From the NCBI GenBank assembly GCA_900544065.1, contig UQTR01000051.1, positions 1-15,161 on the forward strand: 15,161 nucleotides of DNA. Direction: 5' to 3'. The position numbers and the translations under genes are program-made. Below the pieces are notes generated by a model. It was not told the origin of the DNA. It ran no database searches and saw only the letters and a list, made by a program, of their open reading frames with translations. Shown one piece after another: positions 1 through 6,182 of the stretch (position 1 is the stretch's first letter; each line of letters opens with the position of its first letter). The stretch comes from an uncultured Collinsella sp. (GTDB taxonomy: Bacteria; Actinomycetota; Coriobacteriia; Coriobacteriales; Coriobacteriaceae).

Positions 1-35
1 GGTCTCGTGGGCTCGGAGATGTGTATAAGAGACAG
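1..35 (+). other. Nextera transposase adapter remnant (left end)
   Basis: After one extra G, bases 2-35 match the Illumina Nextera read-2 adapter, including the 19-base transposon mosaic end AGATGTGTATAAGAGACAG (17-35). It is library construction sequence, not genome. Reading frames across it give the artefact peptide MCIRDR. Real sequence starts at about base 36, in the middle of a gene. Confidence 0.97.
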
Positions 36-827
36 GCCGTCCGAGATGTTGATATTGTCGCCGCTCCAAAGGGCCTCACCATCGGCTGAGCTTGCCTCGA
101 CCGTCCCGCCACCCTTGATGGTGAGGTTCTTGTCGGCTCCAATACCCTTGTCCTTGGTAGCCCTGGCGGTGACGGCTCCGCTGTCGTCAATCGTGATATT
201 GCCGTTTGCCCTGATGCCATCCGATGCACCCGTGGCGTTGACGTTGCCCGAACCTTTGATAGCGAGATCACCTCCGGCATTGATGGCATCAAACCCAGTG
301 CTCGTGGCGTTGACGGATCCGGCTCCGTCGATGTTGATATTACCCGTGGTGAGGATAGCGTCCTCAGTAGATGTCACGCTGAGCGTGCCGCCCTCGTCGC
401 CTTGGATATTGAGCTCGGCATTCTCGTTAGTGCCATGAGAAACGTTGATGCTTTCGATCCATTCGGCAGTGACGATGTTGGTTCCCGAGTAATTCACGTT
501 GAGCTTGCCTGCGGCCTGGATCTCGCCGCCGTTATAGTTGTTGAGCTTCAAGTCGTCGGCGCCGTCCCACGACCAGGTACCGGCCTCGTCGCTCGCCGCG
601 GTGTTGTACTTGTTGCCGCCGACCTTGACCCATTCCGCTGCGAGCGAGACGCTCGGCATGAGCAGCGAGCTCACCGTGAGCGCGCAGGCCAGGCCGCAGA
701 CGATGCGGCGCGTCACGCGGCGCCAGCTGCCGTGCGCGAGTCCTATGCGACGGCGAACGTCGGGTTCGGCAACATGGGTTCCGGCGGTAGTGTCATTGCG
801 TTTGGGGGTCGTGAACAAGGCTGCCAT
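36..827 (-). CDS. Beta-helix surface protein, paralogue 1 (3' end missing)
   Basis: The reading frame is open from an ATG at 827 to the adapter boundary (264 codons, no stop), so this is the N-terminal part of a longer gene. I chose the start because GGGAG lies five bases before the ATG, as in paralogue 2. Residues 1-41 are a long basic leader. Residues about 42-64 are a hydrophobic signal segment ending SLAA. From about residue 120 there are repeated rungs of about 22 residues (patterns such as DGIRANGNITI and KGIGADKNLTI), typical of right-handed parallel beta-helix proteins, possibly the Cthe_2159 carbohydrate-binding family (PF14262). It is clearly homologous to the complete protein at 1099-2874 and would be expected to end in a sorting signal, which is not visible here. 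Function is unknown; exported location is inferred from the signal segment. Confidence 0.85.
640..734. repeat. 95-bp perfect direct repeat, copy A
   Basis: These bases are identical to 2687-2781. They encode the arginine-rich leader and signal segment of paralogue 1 (about residues 32-63). Identity ends abruptly at base 735 (C versus T). Confidence 0.9.
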
Positions 828-842
828 GGTTGCTCCCGTTCT

Positions 843-917
843 CATAGGGCCTATACGACTAGATTCAGCGTATCTGCTGGATGTTGCCGGCGGTAGTGCC
901 GTTTGGAGGGCAAAATG
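843..917 (-). promoter_or_regulatory. Conserved upstream block of paralogue 1
   Basis: This leader is conserved with that of paralogue 2 at a constant offset of 2047 bases. A 32-base stretch at 886-917 is identical to 2933-2964. An imperfect inverted repeat (ATAGG-G-CCTAT, 844-854) sits just upstream of the Shine-Dalgarno site. I could not identify a convincing -35/-10 pair, so this is a candidate promoter/operator region by conservation only. Confidence 0.4.
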
Positions 918-962
918 GCCAAAATGGGGGAGAAATAGGCCGCACGCCGGCGCAGGGACCGG

Positions 963-1005
963 CGCTAAAAGAAAAGCGCGGGGCCGCATGGCGACTCCGC
1001 GCTTT
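963..1005 (-). terminator. Duplicated intrinsic terminator after paralogue 2
   Basis: The inverted arms AAAGCGCGGGG (973-983) and CTCCGCGCTTT (995-1005) are followed on the minus strand by TTTTCTTTT. This is a copy of the permease terminator at 3013-3055, with one arm position changed so that one pair is lost on the minus-strand RNA. It lies 94 bases downstream of the stop of paralogue 2 and probably terminates it. Confidence 0.75.
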
Positions 1006-1031
1006 ATTGTTCAGCTTTTGCAGCCTTGCCC

Positions 1032-1076
1032 TTACGCTACGAAGAAGTAGACGAGGAAGGCAAGGGCCGCGATCCA
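1032..1076 (-). pseudogene. 3'-end relic of the NCS2 purine permease
   Basis: On the minus strand these 45 bases encode WIAALAFLVYFFVA plus stop, identical in protein sequence to the last 14 residues of the intact permease ending at 3083. Upstream of the Trp codon the similarity stops at once; the sequence becomes a 22-base spacer (1077-1098) reaching the stop codon of paralogue 2. There is no start or ribosome-binding site, so it is not expressed. It is the scar of a tandem duplication whose unit began inside the 3' end of the permease gene. Confidence 0.9.
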
Positions 1077-1098
1077 CCCGTCCCGTGCGAAAAAGTGT

Positions 1099-2874
1099 TT
1101 ACGAGCGCTTGCGGCTCACCACGGCGCCCGCGGCGATGGCGGCTGTTCCCGCAAGGGCGGCTGCCACGATGGCTGCGCTCGAGGCGTCGCCGGTTGCTGC
1201 GAGTTTGCCGGCGATCTTTGCTCCCGTGGCTGCAACTGCAACGGTCTTGGTCGTCTTCGTGCCCTCGGACTTGGAACCCTCGGGCTTGGTCTCGCCTGGC
1301 TTCTCCTCGGGTTTGATCTCCTCGGGAGGCGCGATGACCGTGCTCTTGGCGACAGCTTCGTTATAGGGGGAGTCGATCACAGCGTCGCCCGTGCCGATGG
1401 TTTGACCCACCACGTAGAAGATGCCGTCATCGAGTTCTTCCTTGTTGCGATAGCCAATGATCTTGCCGCCTGTGGGCGTCTGTATGGGAGCGCCTTCGAT
1501 CTCGATGGTGCCGATTGTCTCGCCGTCCGCGCTCACGGCAAGGGCGAAGATTGCCGCCGTGTCTCCCTCAGCTGTGACCTTACTGCGGACAATCGAGATG
1601 GTCGCGGGCGTGATGCCCTCCTTGGTCCGGGCAAAGATGCCGATGTTCATGCCCCTATGCTCGGGAATGACCGCGCCACTTTGGTCGTTGCTGTAGTGAT
1701 CGGGGCCGTCGCTACCGGACTCGACATAGCGGGCTATAGCCTTGACAACGGAGTCACTAATGTAGATGTGACCACCCGCTTCGTTGGGGTAGTAGTTTCT
1801 GGTGAAGATTGCGGTCGAGAACTGGCCTTCTGCGAACGCATCCACGATCGAGCCGTTCTTGATGACGATGTCGTCCTCGTCGGTGAAGAGGGCGCTGGCT
1901 TCATCGTTCCCTGCACTTGCACGGACCGTTACGGTTGCGCCATCGAACGTGATGCCCTTGTAGACATAGATGCCATACCCAACGCCACTTGCGTTGAGGG
2001 AAGCGTTCGTGACCGTGAGGCTGTTTTTACCGTCGATGGTGGCGTCTTCCTCGGAGCTTGCCTTGACCTGGCTGCCACCCGAGATCTCGATGTTGCCGTC
2101 GGCCCAAATCGCATTGTCTTTGATAGAGCTTGCCTCTACCTTGCCGCCGCCCTTTATGATGAGGTTCTCGTTAGCATCGATACCCTGATCCTCGGTGGCC
2201 TTGGCGGTGACGGTTCCGCTGTTGTCGATCGTGATGTTGCCGTCGGCCCTGATGCCATCCGAATCGCCCGTGGCGTTAACGTTTCCCGAGCCCTTGATGG
2301 TGACATCGCCCCCGGCATCGATGGCATCGTGCTCGGTGCTCGTGGCGTTGACAGTGCCAGCGCCGTCGATGTTGATGCTGCCGACGGAAGTGATGGCGTC
2401 ACGAGAAGATGTCACGTTGAGCGTGCTGGACGCGTCGCCCTGAATATTAAGCTCGGCGTTCTCGTTCGCGCCATCCTTAACCTTGATGCCGCGGCCGTCG
2501 CCGTTAGTGACGATGTTGTCGCCCTCGTAGCTCACGTTGAGCTTGCCCGCTGCCTCGATCGCGCCGCCGTTATAGCCGTTGAGCTTCATGTCATCGGCGC
2601 CGTCCCAGCTCCAGGTGCCGGCGGCGTCTCCCGCGGGCCCCGCGGCCGCTTCGTGGCGGACGCCGCCGACGTCCACCCACTCGGCCGCGAGCGAGACGCT
2701 CGGCATGAGCAGCGAGCTCACCGTGAGCGCGCAGGCCAGGCCGCAGACGATGCGGCGCGTCACGCGGCGCCAGCTGCCGTGTGCGAGCAGCGTGCGACGG
2801 CACACGTCGGGCTCGACAAAATGGGCTCCAGAGGTTTTGTCATTGCGCTTGGGGGTCGTGAACAAGGCGGCCAT
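1099..2874 (-). CDS. LAxTG wall-anchored beta-helix surface protein, paralogue 2
   Basis: This is a complete 591-residue protein. I preferred the ATG at 2874 over upstream in-frame starts because GGGAG lies five bases before it. Residues 1-41 are an extended basic leader, and about 42-64 a hydrophobic signal segment with cleavage likely near SLAA|EW. Residues about 120-350 carry successive rungs of about 22 residues with the pattern GI-x-A-x-G-x-I-x-I-x-G-x-V-x-A. This is a right-handed beta-helix signature and resembles the Cthe_2159 carbohydrate-binding family (PF14262). Residues about 516-543 are Pro/Lys/Glu/Thr-rich (wall-spanning). The C-terminus has LAATG (558-562), an Ala-rich membrane helix and the tail RKRS, a complete sorting signal. 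LAxTG is the motif known for class E sortases of high-GC Gram-positives. It is probably a wall-displayed adhesin or glycan-binding protein; the ligand is unknown. The gene lies downstream of the permease but behind its terminator, so it is probably transcribed separately. Confidence 0.9.
   Translation of the reverse strand: MAALFTTPKRNDKTSGAHFVEPDVCRRTLLAHGSWRRVTRRIVCGLACALTVSSLLMPSVSLAAEWVDVGGVRHEAAAGPAGDAAGTWSWDGADDMKLNGYNGGAIEAAGKLNVSYEGDNIVTNGDGRGIKVKDGANENAELNIQGDASSTLNVTSSRDAITSVGSINIDGAGTVNATSTEHDAIDAGGDVTIKGSGNVNATGDSDGIRADGNITIDNSGTVTAKATEDQGIDANENLIIKGGGKVEASSIKDNAIWADGNIEISGGSQVKASSEEDATIDGKNSLTVTNASLNASGVGYGIYVYKGITFDGATVTVRASAGNDEASALFTDEDDIVIKNGSIVDAFAEGQFSTAIFTRNYYPNEAGGHIYISDSVVKAIARYVESGSDGPDHYSNDQSGAVIPEHRGMNIGIFARTKEGITPATISIVRSKVTAEGDTAAIFALAVSADGETIGTIEIEGAPIQTPTGGKIIGYRNKEELDDGIFYVVGQTIGTGDAVIDSPYNEAVAKSTVIAPPEEIKPEEKPGETKPEGSKSEGTKTTKTVAVAATGAKIAGKLAATGDASSAAIVAAALAGTAAIAAGAVVSRKRS
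2687..2781. repeat. 95-bp perfect direct repeat, copy B
   Basis: Partner of 640-734, coding for the same part of the signal region in paralogue 2. The mature portions of the two proteins are much less alike, so this block has been kept unusually uniform. Confidence 0.9.
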
Positions 2875-2889
2875 GGTTACTCCCATCCT

Positions 2890-2964
2890 CATAGGGCCTA
2901 TGCGATTAAGCCCAGCATATCTGCAGGATGTAGCCGGCGGTAGTGCCGTTTGGAGGGCAAAATG
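2890..2964 (-). promoter_or_regulatory. Conserved upstream block of paralogue 2
   Basis: This region contains the perfect inverted repeat CATAGG-G-CCTATG (2890-2902) just upstream of the Shine-Dalgarno site, and the 32-base block 2933-2964 shared exactly with 886-917. Conservation across the duplication suggests a promoter, operator or leader structure. No strong -35/-10 pair is evident. Confidence 0.4.
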
Positions 2965-3012
2965 TCCAAAACTTGGGAAGCAAAACATCGCGCGTCTGTG
3001 CGTTGCCTGGCT

Positions 3013-3055
3013 TTAAAAGAAAAGCGCGGAGCCGCTCGATGCGACTCCGCGCTTT
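3013..3055 (-). terminator. Intrinsic terminator of the purine permease
   Basis: A perfect 11-bp stem, AAAGCGCGGAG (3021-3031) with CTCCGCGCTTT (3045-3055), is followed on the minus strand by TTTTCTTTT. It starts 27 bases after the permease stop codon and separates the permease from the downstream surface-protein gene. Confidence 0.88.
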
Positions 3056-3082
3056 GGTGTTCTGTTTTAGCAGACTATGCCG

Positions 3083-4393
3083 TTACGCTACGAAGAAGTA
3101 GACGAGGAAGGCGAGAGCTGCGATCCACATGAGCGGCTTGATCTTGGAGGCCTCGCCCTTAAAGAGCGCGACGATCACGTAGGCGATAAAGCCTAGGCCA
3201 ATGCCGGCAGAGATGGAGTAGGTGAAGGGCACGCCGGCGACAATCATGAACGCCGGGAAACCCTGCGACACGTCGGACCAGTCGATCTCGGAGGCCTCGC
3301 TCATCATGAGGTAGCCGACGTAGACCAGAGCACCGCAGGTGGCGGCGCTGGAAACGATGGTGACGATGGGGGAGAAGAACGCGGCGAGAATGAACAGCAC
3401 GCCGGTGGTGACGGAGGTGAGGCCCGTGCGGCCACCGTCGGCGGCGCCGGAAGTGGACTCGACGAAGGTGGTGATGGAGGAGACACCCATGAAACCGCCC
3501 ACAGCAGCGGCGGCGGAGTCGACGATCAGGATCTCCTTGATATTCTCGACGTTGCCGTCGTCGGTGAGGAACTCGCCCTGCTTGGCCACGGCCATCGCGG
3601 TGCCCATGGTGTCGAAGAAGTCACTCATGAGCAGCGAGAACGAGATGACGAGGAGCGCGGGGTCGGTAAGGACCTTGACGATGGCGGGCACGCCGCCGGC
3701 GTCGGCGATGGGGCCACCGATGCTCGAGAAGTCGAGCGGGGCGATGATACCGGTCGGAGCATGGGTCACACCTAGGGGGATACCGGCGATGACGGCGACG
3801 ACGATGCCGATGAGCAGCGAGCCGGGGACGTTGCGGCAGACGAGGGCGACTGTCACCAGGATGGAGATGATGCCGACGATGAAGGTGGGGGAGGTGATGT
3901 CGCCCAGACCGACGAGTGTACCGGCGCCAGCGGTGATAATGCCGGCATCGCACAGGCCAATCATGGCGATGAACAGGCCCAGACCCACCGAGATGGCGTG
4001 ACGCAGGACAACCGGGATGGCGTCCATGATGGCCTCGCGCAGGCCACAAAGCACGAGCAGCAAGATGACGATACCCTCGAGGAAGATGACGCTCATGGCC
4101 ACGTGCCAGTCACCGCCGCAGACGGTGGTGGTGATTCCAGCGATCATCGCGTTGACGCCTAAGCCCGACGCGCAGGCGAGCGGGCGGTTGGCGAAGATGC
4201 CCATGCAGATGGTCATGATGCCGGCGCCCAGGCAGGTGGCGCAGGCGAGCGCTCCCGCATCGATGCCAGCGCCCGAGAGCACCGCGGGGTTGACGGCGAT
4301 GATGTAGGCCATCGCCAGGAATGTTGTCAGTCCAGCGCGGAGTTCGGTCCCGATTGTGGACTTGCGCTCGCTGACGTGAAATAGTTCGTCCAT
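3083..4393 (-). CDS. NCS2/AzgA-type guanine-hypoxanthine permease
   Basis: A 436-residue multi-pass membrane protein, normal length for the AzgA/PbuG branch of the nucleobase:cation symporter-2 superfamily (COG2252), which imports guanine, hypoxanthine or adenine with protons. Family signatures are present: an NRP motif (69-71) followed by GLGVNA (77-82), DFFDTMGT (258-265), TTFVEST (308-314) and GGRTGL (320-325). I chose the ATG at 4393 because GGAAAGG precedes it at suitable spacing; an in-frame start 15 codons upstream lacks a comparable site. The 3' end is duplicated as a relic at 1032-1076. A purine riboswitch was looked for upstream and not recognised. The exact substrate cannot be read from the sequence. 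Confidence 0.93.
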   Translation of the reverse strand: MDELFHVSERKSTIGTELRAGLTTFLAMAYIIAVNPAVLSGAGIDAGALACATCLGAGIMTICMGIFANRPLACASGLGVNAMIAGITTTVCGGDWHVAMSVIFLEGIVILLLVLCGLREAIMDAIPVVLRHAISVGLGLFIAMIGLCDAGIITAGAGTLVGLGDITSPTFIVGIISILVTVALVCRNVPGSLLIGIVVAVIAGIPLGVTHAPTGIIAPLDFSSIGGPIADAGGVPAIVKVLTDPALLVISFSLLMSDFFDTMGTAMAVAKQGEFLTDDGNVENIKEILIVDSAAAAVGGFMGVSSITTFVESTSGAADGGRTGLTSVTTGVLFILAAFFSPIVTIVSSAATCGALVYVGYLMMSEASEIDWSDVSQGFPAFMIVAGVPFTYSISAGIGLGFIAYVIVALFKGEASKIKPLMWIAALAFLVYFFVA

Positions 4394-4456
4394 GCATACC
4401 CTTTCCTTGCTCGGCCCCGAGTTTAGGCCGATTGACACGAACTCAACTACTATATC

Positions 4457-4553
4457 GCCTTTGAAAGGCTGATGTTCCTCGCATGTTGATGTTCGGCGCT
4501 TTGTAGCAGACAGACGGTATTTTTCGCATGAAAATGTGTGGGTACCGTATACT
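4457..4553. promoter_or_regulatory. Divergent intergenic region with promoter of the deformylase-like gene
   Basis: Between the divergent permease and deformylase-like genes, a good -10 hexamer TATACT (4548-4553, plus strand) lies about 34 bases before the ATG at 4587; the -35 is weak. Several short inverted repeats cluster here: GCCTTT-g-AAAGGC (4457-4469), TTTTC-gcat-GAAAA (4521-4534), and ACGGTA (4514-4519) facing TACCGT (4543-4548). They could be operators, but this is unproven. Confidence 0.45.
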
Positions 4554-4586
4554 TAAGCAGTTACAACGACCCCTATGGAGGAACGT

Positions 4587-5006
4587 ATGATTAAAGAGCT
4601 CTGCCACGACGAGGCTATTCTGTCCCAGCGTTGCGAGGTTGCGACCGTCGAGGACGAGTCGGTGGCACAGGACCTGATCGATACCATCAAGTCGCTCGAC
4701 GATGCCGGCTGCCTTGCCGCCAACCAGATCGGCGTCACCAAGAAGGTCTGCGTCTATCTGGACGACGCCGGCGAGCCCCATGTGCTCTACAACCCCCGTC
4801 TGGTGTTTGGCCTGGGTGCCAGCAAGATGGAGGAGAGCTGCCTGACGCACGAGGAGGTCACCAAGTCCACGCGCTATATCAAGTGCAAGGTTGCCTTTGA
4901 CCAGATCGTCGACGGCAAGATGAAGGAGTGCCGCCGCGACTACGCGGGCTTTGAGGCGCAGATGATCCAGCATATGATCGACCACTGCCAAGGTAAACTT
5001 GTCTAG
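4587..5006 (+). CDS. def: Peptide deformylase-like protein lacking the catalytic glutamate
   Basis: A 139-residue protein of the peptide deformylase fold, shorter than classical enzymes (about 150-190). I chose the ATG at 4587 because GGAGG lies five bases before it; an earlier in-frame ATG at 4575 overlaps that site. Motif I is GCLAANQIG (41-49; Gln47 present). Motif II is ESCLT (83-87; metal-ligand Cys85 kept, usual EGCLS altered). Motif III is QHMIDH (128-133): metal ligands His129 and His133 are kept, but the catalytic Glu of HExxH is Met130. Metal binding is therefore plausible, while normal deformylation of N-formyl-Met is doubtful. It may be inactive, act on another substrate, or bind formyl-peptides. 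A second, differently altered homologue is at 12218-12628. The gene is monocistronic, ended by the terminator at 5039-5080. Confidence 0.85.
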   Translation: MIKELCHDEAILSQRCEVATVEDESVAQDLIDTIKSLDDAGCLAANQIGVTKKVCVYLDDAGEPHVLYNPRLVFGLGASKMEESCLTHEEVTKSTRYIKCKVAFDQIVDGKMKECRRDYAGFEAQMIQHMIDHCQGKLV

Positions 5007-5038
5007 GGTGACTACAGCACCGCACTTCGTCTCTTTTG

Positions 5039-5080
5039 GCCCGGGCATGACATTGTTGTCATGTCCGGGCTTTTGTGTTT
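5039..5080 (+). terminator. Intrinsic terminator of the deformylase-like gene
   Basis: A 14-bp stem GCCCGGGCATGACA (5039-5052) pairs with TGTCATGTCCGGGC (5057-5070), with one G-U wobble and a TTGT loop, followed by TTTTGTGTTT. Confidence 0.92.
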
Positions 5081-5137
5081 AGCGCCTTTTTGTTTGGAGA
5101 CAATGAAATTAGCAAGAACGTAAAGCTAGGAGGCACT

Positions 5138-6103
5138 ATGTGTACGAGTATTCGATTTACCGATAATTCTGGCCACATGTATCTGGGCCGCAATCTCGAC
5201 TGGAGCTTTGACTACGGCCAACAGGTTCGCGTGATGCCGCGCGGGTTTCACATTCCGTATTCGTTTATCGACGACGCGACAGCGGCGCACGCGGTGATCG
5301 GTATGTGCATCGATTACAGGAACTACCCTATGTTCTTCGATTGCGGCAACGATGCGGGCCTCGCCGTGGCGGGTCTCAATTTCCCGGGTTATGCCGAGTA
5401 TGCCGAGGGCCCTGTCGACGGCAAGACCAATATCGCGGCCTATGAGTTTCCCCTGTGGGTGGCAGCGACGTTCTCGACGGTCGATGAGGTCGAGGCCGCG
5501 CTGTGCGACACGGTGATTGTCGCCAAATCTGCCGGAGAGGGGCTGGGCGTGTCACTGCTCCATTGGATTATCGGCGACAGCCAGCGCAGCATCGTGGTCG
5601 AGATGATGGCTGACGGCCTGCATGTATACGACGATCCGGTCGACACCCTTGCCAATCAGCCGACCTTCCCGTGGCATATGGAAAACCTACGCACCTATAT
5701 CACCGCCACAAGCGATTTTCCGCAGACGGCGACATGGCGTGGCGCCGAGCTCAAGCCCTATGGAGCCGGTGCCGGCATGCGCGGCATTCCGGGCGATTGC
5801 TATTCGCCGAGCCGTTTTGTAAAGGCGGCGTACCTCAATGCCAATTACCCGCAAAAGGAGAGCGAGACCGAAAACGTCGTTCGCATGTTCCGCTCGCTCG
5901 AGGGCGTGGTGATGATCGAGGGAGCGTCCAGGATGGGCGATGGCAAGTTCGAGAAGACTATCTACACCGGATGCTTTAGCGCGCGCACGGGCAATTATTA
6001 CTACGCGATGTATGGGGATCCGTCGATTCGCTACGTGAGCCTGATGGATGCCGAGGGCGCGAGCCCCGATAGGCTCGTGGTTCCCGAGCCGCGTCGTTCG
6101 TAG
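5138..6103 (+). CDS. bsh: Choloylglycine hydrolase family enzyme, probable bile salt hydrolase
   Basis: A 321-residue Ntn-hydrolase. The ATG at 5138 is chosen because AGGAGG precedes it and because it places Cys at position 2, which becomes the catalytic N-terminal nucleophile after Met removal; an upstream in-frame ATG at 5075 would bury this Cys. The active-site set of bile salt hydrolases is visible: Cys2, Arg18 and Asp21 (in GRNLDW), Asn81 (in GLNFPG), Asn173 (in ANQPTF) and Arg226 (in SPSRF). Length matches the family (about 315-330). The reaction would be hydrolysis of glycine- or taurine-conjugated bile acids in the cytoplasm; penicillin V acylase is the main alternative within the family. 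The gene follows a strong terminator and so has its own promoter somewhere in 5081-5130, but no clear hexamers were found. It is convergent with kup. Confidence 0.92.
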   Translation: MCTSIRFTDNSGHMYLGRNLDWSFDYGQQVRVMPRGFHIPYSFIDDATAAHAVIGMCIDYRNYPMFFDCGNDAGLAVAGLNFPGYAEYAEGPVDGKTNIAAYEFPLWVAATFSTVDEVEAALCDTVIVAKSAGEGLGVSLLHWIIGDSQRSIVVEMMADGLHVYDDPVDTLANQPTFPWHMENLRTYITATSDFPQTATWRGAELKPYGAGAGMRGIPGDCYSPSRFVKAAYLNANYPQKESETENVVRMFRSLEGVVMIEGASRMGDGKFEKTIYTGCFSARTGNYYYAMYGDPSIRYVSLMDAEGASPDRLVVPEPRRS

Positions 6104-6127
6104 CCGATAGCTTTACCGCAATGCAAA

Positions 6128-6161
6128 GCGGCCCTGCATCTCCCGTGAGGTGCAGGGCCGC
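6128..6161. terminator. Bidirectional hairpin between bsh and kup
   Basis: The arms GCGGCCCTGCATCTC (6128-6142) and GAGGTGCAGGGCCGC (6147-6161) form a 15-bp stem with one wobble and a 4-base loop. It lies 24 bases after the bsh stop and 21 bases after the kup stop, between convergent genes. The T-tracts on both sides are poor, so efficiency is uncertain. Confidence 0.8.
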
Positions 6162-6182
6162 TGTCGTTGATTTGTGACGTCG

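Noticed and set aside
7..438. Plus-strand open frame beginning at the left contig end
   Set aside because: It begins with adapter-derived MGSEMCIRDR and is antisense to the truncated beta-helix gene.
1402..2943. Long plus-strand open frame (513 codons) antisense to the beta-helix gene
   Set aside because: No ribosome-binding site. The minus strand has a signal segment, rung repeats and sorting motif, and the open antisense frame follows from the GC-rich codon pattern.
4394..4586. Purine riboswitch upstream of the permease
   Set aside because: The conserved core and loop sequences of purine aptamers were not found on the minus strand; only short inverted repeats are present.
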